Part shown: piece by piece, positions 1 through 6,484 of the stretch
Position numbering within the stretch: position 1 is the first letter of the stretch
Layout: the number at the start of each line of letters is the position of its first letter
Source of the DNA: a bacterium
GTDB lineage: Bacteria > Spirochaetota > Spirochaetia > Treponematales > Rectinemataceae
Length of the DNA stretch: 11,672 bases
Reading direction: 5' to 3'
NCBI GenBank assembly: GCA_021813065.1
Contig: JAKALZ010000032.1
Location: forward strand, 1 to 11,672
Made by a program: the position numbers and the translations under genes
The notes under the pieces: model-generated
What the model saw: only the letters and a program-made list of their open reading frames with translations
What the model was told of the DNA's origin: nothing
Databases searched by the model: none

Positions 1-114
1 GTCACTGCCGTAGCTCCCGCCCAGCACGAGACGTGCGATGGGTGCGCCTGCTACGGCGAATACGCCCGCGGCAGCCCCGATCGCGACGAGCGCGATCCAG
101 GCGGCGCCGACCAC
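1..114 (-). other. Possible partial hydrophobic reading frame at left edge
   Basis: A minus-strand frame is open from about 164 to the window edge. It can start only at a GTG at 114, which has no Shine-Dalgarno before it. Its 38 visible residues are strongly hydrophobic (one membrane segment rich in Ala, Val and Ile) and end with APIARLVLGGSYGSD, a pattern that loosely recalls segments of MATE/MurJ-type flippases. First codon positions are mostly purine, as in real coding DNA. Against it, the region carries a plus-strand terminator, which implies a gene arriving from the left on the other strand. A plus-strand frame ending in TGA at 130-132 is equally open but encodes an unremarkable hydrophilic peptide. 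I cannot decide between them. Confidence 0.22.
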
Positions 115-130
115 ATGCCGGGCCGCGGCT

Positions 131-159
131 GAACCGCCGCGCGGGCGGTTCTTTTTTTT
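131..159 (+). terminator. Intrinsic terminator, plus strand
   Basis: A perfect 8-bp stem (GAACCGCC at 131-138 with GGCGGTTC at 144-151) and a 5-nt loop are followed directly by eight T residues at 152-159. The T tract lies on the plus strand only, so it would stop transcription coming from the left of the window. The minus-strand transcript has no U tract after the hairpin. The hairpin sits just beyond the stop codon of the OadG-like gene on the opposite strand. Confidence 0.65.
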
Positions 160-304
160 ATTTTTTACCCAACTTGTCGGCGGCGGCGATCAGGATAAAG
201 AAAAAACCAAGCGTCGCGAACACGCCGATGAGTCCGCCTGCCGAAACGGCGAGCGCCTGCATGGTGGCGCCCATACCCCTCAGTGTTTCGATAAAATAGT
301 CCAT
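158..304 (-). CDS. Short OadG-like sodium-pump decarboxylase subunit
   Basis: A 48-residue peptide with an amphipathic N terminus (residues 1-20), one transmembrane helix (about 21-41, GGLIGVFATLGFFFILIAA) and a short basic tail DKLGKK. This is the layout of the membrane anchor of gamma subunits (OadG) of Na+-translocating decarboxylases, but it lacks the linker and C-terminal metal-binding region of full-length OadG, which is usually nearer 80-130 residues. The ATG at 304 lies 11 nt after the oadB stop, with a GGAG overlapping the end of that stop, so the two genes are co-transcribed and likely co-translated. Family knowledge: the gamma subunit anchors and assembles the alpha and beta subunits. 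The inferred role here is to stabilise OadB or dock a soluble carboxyltransferase encoded elsewhere. The assignment rests on position and topology, since the sequence is too short for a firm homology call. Confidence 0.72.
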   Translation of the reverse strand: MDYFIETLRGMGATMQALAVSAGGLIGVFATLGFFFILIAAADKLGKK

Positions 305-315
305 GTCAGTGCTCC

Positions 316-1443
316 TTATTTCGCCAAGAGCGGCACGAGGGCGAGCACGAGGCCGCCCGCGATGATCGAGCCAAGCTGGCCCGAGACATTCGCGCCGATC
401 GCCTGCATGAGGATGATGTTGCCCCGCTCTTCTTCGTTAGCCATCTTTTGAATTACGCGCGCGCTCATAGGGAATGCTGAGATACCGCAGGCTCCGATCA
501 TCGGGTTCATCTTGCGCTCATGCGGCAAAAAGAGGTTGATGAGCTTCGCGAAGAGCACACCGCCTGCCGTATCGAAAATGAATGCGACAAGTCCCATCGC
601 AAGAATGAGGAGCGTGTCGAGATTGAGAAATTTCTCGGCGGACATCGATCCTCCGATCGAGATTCCGAGAAGCAAGGTGACGAGGTACGCAAGTTCATTC
701 TGCGCCACCTGCGAGAGCCGCTCAACGACGCCCGACTCGCGGAGCAGATTGCCGAACATCAACGAGCCGACGAGTGGAACTGAAATGGGGGCCACAAAGC
801 CCGCGGTCATGGTAACGATGATGGGAAACAGAATTTTAAGCCACTTTGGCGACTGTTTCTCATGCAGCGGCATGTGAATGCGCCGCTCCTGCTTTGTGGT
901 CAAGAGCTTGATCACCGGCGGCTGGATGATGGGCACAAGCGACATGTAGGAGTACGCCGCGACCGAGATGGGCGCGAGATAGTCCCTCGCGAATTTATTG
1001 GCGACATAGATCGCTGTGGGGCCATCCGCGGCGCCGATGATTCCGATGGATGCCGCGGTCTTAAGGTCGAAACCAAGGAGTGTCGCGACGATCATCGTAG
1101 CAAAAATGCCGAACTGCGCCGCGGCGCCGAAGAAAATCATCAGAGGATTTCGAAAGAGAGGGCCAAAGTCGATCATCGCCCCCACCGCGATAAAGATGAG
1201 GAGCGGAAAGAGTTCGTTCGCGATACCCGAATCGTAGAGAATCTTCAGGAACCCCGGTACGCCCTCATGCTCCCACGCGATCGCGAGGGGAAGATTGACG
1301 AGAATCGCCCCGAACCCGATCGGCAAGAGCAGCATTGGCTCATACTCTTTTTTAATGGCAAGCCAGATGAGGATTCCGCCGATGCCGTACATAACCAGCA
1401 TTTTCCAGGTGATTGAAGTAAAACCTATGAATACGTCCTGCAT
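316..1443 (-). CDS. oadB: Na+-translocating decarboxylase beta subunit (OadB/GcdB/MmdB family)
   Basis: A 375-residue polytopic inner-membrane protein, the usual length for the shorter members of the family. It couples decarboxylation of a carboxybiotin intermediate to Na+ export, using the free energy of oxaloacetate, methylmalonyl-CoA or glutaconyl-CoA decarboxylation; the sequence does not show which. Visible family signatures are GADGPTAIYVANK (residues 138-150, containing the conserved Asp140), YSYMSLVPIIQPP (164-176), the GISIGGSMSAEKFL stretch (260-273) and GANVSGQLGS near the C terminus (350-359). Hydrophobic segments alternate with short loops throughout. The ATG at 1443 is the only sensible start; its Shine-Dalgarno is weak. 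An OadG-like peptide follows at once. No alpha subunit or biotin carrier is in the window, so the carboxyltransferase must be encoded elsewhere. Confidence 0.95.
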   Translation of the reverse strand: MQDVFIGFTSITWKMLVMYGIGGILIWLAIKKEYEPMLLLPIGFGAILVNLPLAIAWEHEGVPGFLKILYDSGIANELFPLLIFIAVGAMIDFGPLFRNPLMIFFGAAAQFGIFATMIVATLLGFDLKTAASIGIIGAADGPTAIYVANKFARDYLAPISVAAYSYMSLVPIIQPPVIKLLTTKQERRIHMPLHEKQSPKWLKILFPIIVTMTAGFVAPISVPLVGSLMFGNLLRESGVVERLSQVAQNELAYLVTLLLGISIGGSMSAEKFLNLDTLLILAMGLVAFIFDTAGGVLFAKLINLFLPHERKMNPMIGACGISAFPMSARVIQKMANEEERGNIILMQAIGANVSGQLGSIIAGGLVLALVPLLAK

Positions 1444-1574
1444 GGCATCACTCTACCCTGAGGAGGTGGCATGCGACAAGAATGCTCTAAAGTCAACGCT
1501 CCTCGCGCGCGCTCGATTCGCTACGATTCTCGCGCTGGAATAAATCATTTTTTTATAGTAAAGTGCGCAGCGAT
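1444..1574. promoter_or_regulatory. Divergent intergenic region oadB / mnmA
   Basis: These 131 bp must contain the promoters of both flanking genes. Toward mnmA there is a TATAGT hexamer inside an AT-rich patch (about 1544-1562), with no convincing -35 box. Toward oadB the minus strand has TTGACT (complement of 1491-1496), but the hexamer 17 bp downstream (CATGCC) is a poor -10. Neither start has a strong Shine-Dalgarno. The sites are suggestive only. Confidence 0.35.
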
Positions 1575-2684
1575 ATGAGCAATATTACTGTCGCGGTCGG
1601 ACTCTCTGGCGGCGTTGATTCTTCGCTCGCCGCAAGCCTCCTTAAAGAGCGGGGCTACAGTGTTATCGGTCTGACCATGAAAATATGGAAAGGCGCCTAC
1701 AAAATCCAGGAGGACCTTAAGCACGCATGCTTCGGCCCCGGCGAAGAAGAAGATATCGCGGCGTGCGAGCGTCTCTGCGCGCAACTTGAGATTCCTTACC
1801 ATGTCATAGACCTCACCGAAGAGTACGAGCATCGCGTCATCGAATATTTCAGGCACGAGTATCTCGTGGGGCGCACGCCCAATCCCTGCATAATCTGCAA
1901 TCGCGAGCTAAAGTTCGGCTTTCTCATCGACAAGGCGCGCGAGGCTGGGATTAAGTTCGATTTCTTTGCCACAGGCCACTACGTTCGATCAGCGCTCGTG
2001 GATGGGACTCGCTATCTCAGAGTCGCGCGCGACAGCGCGAAGGATCAGAGCTACTTCCTGTATGGGCTCGACTCTGCGCGGCTTGAAGGAATTCTCTTCC
2101 CCCTCGGCGAGATGACCAAAGAAGAAACGAGGAACGCAGCGCGCGCGCATGGACTCGAGGTAGCCGAGAAGCCAGAGAGCCAGGACTTTGTGGGTGGGGG
2201 CGACTATGCGCCGCTCTTCGAGAACGCTCATCCGGAACCGGGCGATATTGTGGATGTGAAGGGCAATGTGCTCGGGCGACACCGAGGGCTCCCTTTCTAC
2301 ACTATTGGCCAGCGGCGCGGCCTCGGCGTCTCGCTCGGAGCGGACCCGGTGTATGTGCTCGCGCTCGACGCGAAACAAAATCGCATCATAGTCGGCCCCG
2401 GCAAGGGACTTTTTTCCTCGGGACTCGTCTCGCGCTCCTTCAGGCTGCAGAATCCTGATATGGCCCGTACGCCATTCGTCTGCGGCGTGAAAATCCGGCA
2501 GAATCACACACCGGCGCGCGCCACCGTCGAAATCGATAAAGCCGGCACCGCCCGCGTGCGCTTTGAGGTTCCGCAGCGCGCGGTCGCTCCGGGCCAGTCC
2601 GCCGTGCTGTACTCCGACGGTGGCCTCGTGCTTGGCGGCGGCATCATTGACGAGGCAGTCGCCGACGAAGCGCTGGGGAACTGA
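1575..2684 (+). CDS. mnmA: tRNA-specific 2-thiouridylase MnmA
   Basis: Catalyses ATP-dependent thiolation of U34 in the wobble position of Lys, Glu and Gln tRNAs, with sulfur from a relay or sulfide donor. The 369-residue product has the PP-loop SGGVDSS (residues 11-17), the GRTPNPCIICNRELKFG block (99-115), the ATGHY motif (132-136), KDQSYFLYGL (156-165), the central-domain TIGQRRGLG (243-251) and a C-terminal beta-barrel domain. The catalytic-cysteine region is a CxxC (Cys105, Cys108). The second catalytic cysteine of E. coli-type enzymes (Cys199 in STGICF) is absent: the aligned stretch reads SQDFVGGGDY (202-211). A further cysteine, Cys52 in ACFGPGEEED, may matter for cluster binding. I chose the ATG at 1575 because family members begin close to the PP-loop; an in-frame GTG at 1563 adds four residues. 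Neither start has a good Shine-Dalgarno. Confidence 0.95.
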   Translation: MSNITVAVGLSGGVDSSLAASLLKERGYSVIGLTMKIWKGAYKIQEDLKHACFGPGEEEDIAACERLCAQLEIPYHVIDLTEEYEHRVIEYFRHEYLVGRTPNPCIICNRELKFGFLIDKAREAGIKFDFFATGHYVRSALVDGTRYLRVARDSAKDQSYFLYGLDSARLEGILFPLGEMTKEETRNAARAHGLEVAEKPESQDFVGGGDYAPLFENAHPEPGDIVDVKGNVLGRHRGLPFYTIGQRRGLGVSLGADPVYVLALDAKQNRIIVGPGKGLFSSGLVSRSFRLQNPDMARTPFVCGVKIRQNHTPARATVEIDKAGTARVRFEVPQRAVAPGQSAVLYSDGGLVLGGGIIDEAVADEALGN

Positions 2685-2750
2685 CACCGCGACCGTGCGC
2701 CACACCCGCGGCAAATTGGGCCGCGAGCGCACCACCGCATCTACCGCGTT

Positions 2751-2790
2751 GCAGGCTCAGCGATGCGCGGCAGACTCAGCGATGCGCGGC
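2751..2790. repeat. Two-copy tandem repeat upstream of ssrA
   Basis: GCAG(G/A)CTCAGCGATGCGCGGC occurs at 2751-2771 and again at 2770-2790, with one mismatch and a 19-bp period, so the copies overlap by two bases. The repeat lies between the mnmA stop and the putative ssrA promoter. No third copy is seen nearby. The rest of the 2685-2854 gap holds a weak hairpin (CGCGGC at 2707-2712 with GCCGCG at 2720-2725) without a T tract, and no gene that I can support. Confidence 0.8.
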
Positions 2791-2806
2791 CTCCACAGGT
2801 CGGCGC

Positions 2807-2835
2807 TTGATTTTTGCCTGGAATTGACGTATTTT
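2807..2835 (+). promoter_or_regulatory. Probable ssrA promoter
   Basis: TTGATT (2807-2812) and TATTTT (2830-2835) are separated by 17 bp. Transcription would start near 2842, about 13 nt before the mature tmRNA 5' end, which is a normal leader for RNase P cleavage. A second -35-like TTGACG at 2824-2829 has no matching -10. Confidence 0.45.
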
Positions 2836-2854
2836 CTCGTCTGGATACCACCAT

Positions 2855-3209
2855 GGGGGTGCACTGGTTTCGACCTGTGCGGTTCGTGGTGTGCGTTGCA
2901 GGTGGAGTGGCTACCCTCCTCAAAGTGGCAAAACTTTTAAGTGCCAACAACAACGGCGCTCTCGCCCTCGCTGCGTAAGTAGCGGACGACGGACACTGCG
3001 GCGGCCTGTTCCCAACGCCGCGGCAGTCTGTAACCTAGCGGGAACTCACCCGAGAGCCGGTCCGGAGGTTTTTGGGGAAATCACACCGGAATACGGGGTC
3101 GCTCGCGTGCCGGCCAGCCTCCCGACCCCCGACAATATACCGACCGGATAAACCTGTAGACGCGCGCATTGCACGCTCGGGGACGGGGGTTCGATTCCCC
3201 CCACCTCCA
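2855..3209 (+). ncRNA. ssrA: Transfer-messenger RNA (tmRNA, SsrA)
   Basis: Rescues ribosomes stalled on broken mRNAs and tags the nascent peptide for proteolysis, working with SmpB. The tRNA-like domain is complete. The 5' GGGGGTG (2855-2861) pairs with CACCTCC (3202-3208), including one G-U. The conserved GCACTGGTTTCGACC follows the 5' strand. The T arm is GGGGG / TTCGATT / CCCCC (3185-3201), directly abutting the acceptor strand, and the discriminator is A3209. The CCA end is not encoded: the next bases are G and T. The segment before the tag, AAACTTTTAAGT, matches the family consensus ahead of the resume codon. The pseudoknot-rich middle lies between about 2980 and 3150. The length of 355 nt is normal for a one-piece tmRNA. 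The gene is independent of mnmA, with its own promoter. Confidence 0.96.
2943..2978 (+). other. tmRNA tag reading frame, ANNNGALALAA-stop
   Basis: The resume codon GCC (2943-2945) follows the conserved AAACTTTTAAGT. The 11 codons give ANNNGALALAA and end at TAA (2976-2978), with a further stop (TAG) two bases after the TAA in another frame. With the alanine carried by tmRNA itself, the added tag is 12 residues. The C-terminal LAA is the ClpXP-type degron end. No acidic or basic residue is present, unlike E. coli ANDENYALAA. Confidence 0.88.
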
Positions 3210-3223
3210 GTTTTTTCTTTTCT
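3185..3223 (+). terminator. Probable ssrA 3' terminator using the T arm
   Basis: The GC-rich T-arm hairpin (GGGGG/CCCCC) and acceptor strand are followed at once by G and a T-rich run, TTTTTTCTTTTCT (3211-3223). tmRNA genes often end this way. No separate downstream hairpin is visible before the next promoter. The remainder of 3224-3293 is AT-rich spacer with no feature that I can support. Confidence 0.4.
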
Positions 3224-3293
3224 CTATTAAGAATTAATTACATTTCCAACACTCTATTGTCGAGCTTTTATCCGTGACGCCCACGATACTCCT

Positions 3294-3322
3294 CTGGCTT
3301 TTAACCCTCACGCTGCTATAAT
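3294..3322 (+). promoter_or_regulatory. Promoter of the sugar isomerase-like unit
   Basis: A consensus -10 TATAAT (3317-3322) is preceded by TG at 3314-3315, an extended -10. A weaker -35, CTGGCT (3294-3299), lies 17 bp upstream. The start site would be near 3329, leaving a leader of only about 13 nt that consists mostly of the AGGAGG Shine-Dalgarno (3331-3336), five bases before the GTG start. Confidence 0.65.
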
Positions 3323-3341
3323 CAATGTCGAGGAGGCTGCC

Positions 3342-4535
3342 GTGAACCGAAATGTACTTGCTATCGAGAAAGCGCTTGAGAATGGCAGAGGAATTCTACG
3401 GCTCGAACCAGCGTGGGTTCCGCGCTCGTTCTGCATTCCAGGTAAGCGGCTCAAGCTCCACCCGGACGATTACTACGCGTATGGCGCCAATCGAGGTGGG
3501 ATCGATGAGCGCTGGTTCGCGTCTACGGTGAAGGCCGACAATGGTCCGCTGACCACCGAATTCGAAGGTCTATCCTTCATTCACGCGGGAAAGGATGAGC
3601 GAGTGCTCCTCCGAGACGCGATCGAACTCGCGGGCGCGGACATACTTGGTCCAGACATCATGCGGAAGCATGGTGGCTGGCAAGCCTTCGCTAAATTTTT
3701 CGACAATCAGGAGCCCCTCGCCCACCACATCCATCACACCGACGCCATGGCGGCCCACATCGGTCAAAAGGGCAAACCTGAAGCATATTTCTTCCCACGC
3801 CAGCTCAACATTCACGGAGGATGGTTTCCCTACACGTTTTTCGGCCTCAATCCCGGAACGAAAAGGGAACAAATCAAGGAGTGCCTCTCGGTGTGGGAGA
3901 AGCGCGACAACAATATTCTCGCGCTCTCGAGAGCATATACCCTGCAACTCGATACCGGCTGGGATGTGCCCCCCGGTGTACTGCACGCTCCCGGTTCGCT
4001 CCTCACCTACGAACCTCAACGCTCGTCCGATGTGTTCTCAATGTTTCAGAATATCGTGTGGCACAGCTACAATCCAATCGAGCTTCTCCAGAAGGACATT
4101 CCAGAAGCAAAGAAGAATGACCTCGACTACTACATTCAGCTTCTCGATTGGGAACTCAATGTCGATCCTCTCTTCTTTGAACACCGCTTCATGCAGCCTA
4201 AACCGCTGCGCCCCTACGAGGAAATGCGCGCGGAAGGCTACGAAGAGTGCGACATCGTGTACAAAAGCGAATATTTTTCAGCGAAAGAGCTGACTGTGCT
4301 GCCAGGACGAACCGTGCGCATCGCGGACAGCGGCCCCTACGGCGCTATCGTTATCCAGGGACACGGACGTATCGGATCACTCGATATCGAATCGCCATCG
4401 CAGATACGTTTTGGACAGATGACGCACGACGAGATTTTCGTTACCGCCGGTTCAGCGCGCGCCGGAGTGACCATCACGAACGCGAGCGAGGTGGAAAATC
4501 TTGTCATGCTCAAGCACTTTGGCCCCGCTGCCTGA
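3342..4535 (+). CDS. Phosphomannose isomerase-like cupin protein, substrate unknown
   Basis: A 397-residue cytosolic protein resembling type I mannose-6-phosphate isomerases in the order of its metal-site motifs. The sequence has a His cluster HHIHH (residues 128-132), KPEAYF (146-151, like the KPE metal Glu of PMI), and VPPGVLHAPGSLLTYEPQ (209-226), which matches the IPAG-x-HA-x(n)-E-x-Q block of PMI. A second jelly-roll-like region, with VLPGRTVRI (319-327) and GAIVIQGHGRIG (334-345), fills the C terminus. Family members are Zn-dependent aldose-ketose isomerases acting on sugar phosphates. Its N-terminal 110 residues do not look like standard PMI, so mannose 6-phosphate should not be assumed. 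The GTG start is fixed by AGGAGG five bases upstream. It is followed after 34 bp by a mutarotase-like gene, which suggests a shared sugar substrate. Confidence 0.72.
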   Translation: MNRNVLAIEKALENGRGILRLEPAWVPRSFCIPGKRLKLHPDDYYAYGANRGGIDERWFASTVKADNGPLTTEFEGLSFIHAGKDERVLLRDAIELAGADILGPDIMRKHGGWQAFAKFFDNQEPLAHHIHHTDAMAAHIGQKGKPEAYFFPRQLNIHGGWFPYTFFGLNPGTKREQIKECLSVWEKRDNNILALSRAYTLQLDTGWDVPPGVLHAPGSLLTYEPQRSSDVFSMFQNIVWHSYNPIELLQKDIPEAKKNDLDYYIQLLDWELNVDPLFFEHRFMQPKPLRPYEEMRAEGYEECDIVYKSEYFSAKELTVLPGRTVRIADSGPYGAIVIQGHGRIGSLDIESPSQIRFGQMTHDEIFVTAGSARAGVTITNASEVENLVMLKHFGPAA

Positions 4536-4569
4536 GGCTTAGCGCGGATATCAATAACGGAGCTCACCC

Positions 4570-5823
4570 ATGAATGACGCGAAAATCGAGAGAATACGGT
4601 ATTTAGGACGGAATGCGGTTGTCCTAAGCAATCGGAGCGTGCGTATCGTGATCGATGATGTGGGCGGAATGGTGCCGGAATTCAGCCTTCGCCGAGAGAG
4701 AGGGGCAGTGAACGCGCATTGGATTCCCCAATTCCGTATGAATTTTGATACACCATGGAGTACAGAGCTTCACGCTGGATATTGGAAAGGTAGGCTTCTT
4801 TCAGGTATCGCGGGCGATTTTCCCTGTGCGCCGAATTTTGGCCCCGACTGTGTCGTCGATGGGGCATCGATTCCCGCCCACGGATGGACGGCGCAAGAGC
4901 GCTGGAATCTCACGGGATCGGGCTCAATCGATGGTGGAGAAGCCGCGTATGCGCGTTTTTCTCTCATTGGGCCTGATGAACGCATGCCGCTCACCTTTCA
5001 AAAAATCGATATCGTCAGAAGCGGACACGCGGCGTACTACAGCGCGCTGACGGTCGCTCACCGCGGCACTCTCCCGATCGCGATCAATATCGCTCGGCAC
5101 AATACGCTTGGTTCCCCATTTCTGGAAACTGGCTGTCGAATCTCGATGAGTGCCACACAGTGTGCGACGGCACCTTCTGGAACCGAGTTCGACTCAACGG
5201 GGAGGCTTGTCCAAGGAGCGTTCTTCGACGATCTGAGGCGCGCTCCTTGCCGAGACGGAAAAACGGCGGACCTCAGCATCGTTCCGGGAATGATAGGCTA
5301 TACCGACCTAATCACCGGGCCTGTTCCCTTGAATTCTAACCTCGGATGGATTTGTGTCGTCAATCCAGTGCTTAGACTCGCCTACCTCAGCTTTTTCCCT
5401 GGCCCAAAAGGCCTGCCGGAAGATGACGTGGGGCTGGGCTTCAACGATCTCTGGATGCAATACGGCGGTCGGCACTTTACTCCCTGGGCGCTCTACGAGG
5501 GAGGGCTGGATAGAACCTTCTGTCTCGGTACTGAAAACTCGAGAGGAGCCTTCGCGAATGGCCTCGCGTACTCGAGAGCGCACCCCGAGCTTCTCGGATC
5601 GCCTACGCTTGCGACTATTCCCGCGCAGGGTTCGCGCACGCTCTATTACGGCACAGCGCTCGTGGAGCTCGATGCGGCGCTCGTGACAGAGGGAGTCGTG
5701 AGCGTCGAAGCCGATGAAACCGCCATTGTGCTGAAAGGCGCTCGCTCCTCGCAGCGAGTTTCGCTCGACGGCAGTTTTGCCGCGCTCAGATCGCTCGCGC
5801 GCAGGATCGAAAAGCAACAATAG
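4570..5823 (+). CDS. Galactose mutarotase-like (aldose epimerase fold) protein
   Basis: A 417-residue protein of the beta-sandwich mutarotase-like type, probably cytosolic since no signal peptide is seen. Suggestive features are IPAHGWTAQERW (residues 101-112, like the HG-W/F motif of aldose epimerases), IARHNTLG (174-181, candidate catalytic His177), and ALYEGGLDRTFCLGTENSRG (307-326, with Glu311 and Glu322 as candidate catalytic acids). Enzymes of this fold interconvert sugar anomers or bind sugars. It is longer than standard GalM (about 340-350 residues), and I cannot name a specific family. The ATG has GGAG (4559-4562) seven bases upstream. Its position 34 bp after the PMI-like gene, with no terminator between, supports one transcript and a joint role on one sugar. 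The direction of the pathway is not shown. Confidence 0.6.
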   Translation: MNDAKIERIRYLGRNAVVLSNRSVRIVIDDVGGMVPEFSLRRERGAVNAHWIPQFRMNFDTPWSTELHAGYWKGRLLSGIAGDFPCAPNFGPDCVVDGASIPAHGWTAQERWNLTGSGSIDGGEAAYARFSLIGPDERMPLTFQKIDIVRSGHAAYYSALTVAHRGTLPIAINIARHNTLGSPFLETGCRISMSATQCATAPSGTEFDSTGRLVQGAFFDDLRRAPCRDGKTADLSIVPGMIGYTDLITGPVPLNSNLGWICVVNPVLRLAYLSFFPGPKGLPEDDVGLGFNDLWMQYGGRHFTPWALYEGGLDRTFCLGTENSRGAFANGLAYSRAHPELLGSPTLATIPAQGSRTLYYGTALVELDAALVTEGVVSVEADETAIVLKGARSSQRVSLDGSFAALRSLARRIEKQQ

Positions 5824-5867
5824 ACGCGGCGCGCATCGCGGATATCACCTCATAAGGAATGTGAAGC

Positions 5868-6479
5868 ATGAGCGAAACAACATCGAATGAAGCACTTAAA
5901 ATATGCGTTTTCTGCGGATCTTCGGTGGGCGCGAAGCCTTCGTACGCGGAGATCGCGGCGCGGCTTGGCAGGACTCTGGCAGAGCGCGGCATGGTGCTCG
6001 TCTATGGAGGCGGCAACGTCGGTCTCATGGGCGTAACGGCCGAAGCCGCGATGCGCGCGGGCGGCAGCGTGGTAGGCATCATCCCGGAGCGGCTCTACAG
6101 GCTCGTCGACCAGCAGGAACTCACCGAGCTTCTCGTGGTGAAGGATATGCACGAGCGCAAAGCCCTCATGCAGGAGAAGGCCGACGCGTTCATCAGTCTG
6201 CCGGGGGGAATCGGCACGATGGAGGAACTCTTCGAGGTATGGAGCTGGAGGTACATCGGCTACCATCGAAAACCCGTTGCGATTCTCAACATAGAACACT
6301 TTTACGACAGCCTCCTCGAGCTATTGCGCCACATGGTCACGGAAGGTTTTCTGCACACTGAAATCTTGGAGGATCTCATTGTCGGCGAGAGCATCGACGA
6401 GGTGCTGCGGACGATCCATTCGAAAATCGATAGTTCGGGCGCGCTGCCCTTCCTCAAAAAGCCGGAGCGACGGCGCTGA
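5868..6479 (+). CDS. LOG family nucleoside 5'-monophosphate phosphoribohydrolase (TIGR00730 type)
   Basis: A 203-residue Rossmann-fold protein with all the LOG signatures: CVFCGSSVG near the N terminus (residues 13-21), GGGNVGLMG (47-55), MHERK (94-98) and PGGIGTMEE (112-120), where the Glu residues form the active site. The family releases free base and ribose 5-phosphate from nucleoside monophosphates; in plants and some bacteria this activates cytokinins. In most bacteria the physiological substrate (often AMP or a modified nucleotide) is not settled. AAGGA (5854-5858) lies nine bases before the ATG. The gene follows the mutarotase-like gene by 44 bp on the same strand and may be its operon partner, but nothing in its sequence links it to sugar metabolism. 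Its stop lies five bases from the convergent pncB stop. Confidence 0.93.
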   Translation: MSETTSNEALKICVFCGSSVGAKPSYAEIAARLGRTLAERGMVLVYGGGNVGLMGVTAEAAMRAGGSVVGIIPERLYRLVDQQELTELLVVKDMHERKALMQEKADAFISLPGGIGTMEELFEVWSWRYIGYHRKPVAILNIEHFYDSLLELLRHMVTEGFLHTEILEDLIVGESIDEVLRTIHSKIDSSGALPFLKKPERRR

Positions 6480-6484
6480 ACATA

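Noticed and set aside
862..1416. 184-residue plus-strand frame opposite oadB
   Set aside because: It is highly charged and is the antisense image of the hydrophobic oadB frame, which has clear family motifs.
1989..2735. 248-residue minus-strand frame opposite mnmA
   Set aside because: It is an antisense shadow of a well-identified gene, with no motifs or ribosome site.
2891..3151. Small protein frames across the ssrA region
   Set aside because: The region is accounted for by the tmRNA; only the 11-codon tag frame is meaningful.
3182..3209. Stand-alone tRNA gene 3' half
   Set aside because: The T arm and acceptor pair with 2855-2861 as the tRNA-like end of tmRNA, and no anticodon arm is present.
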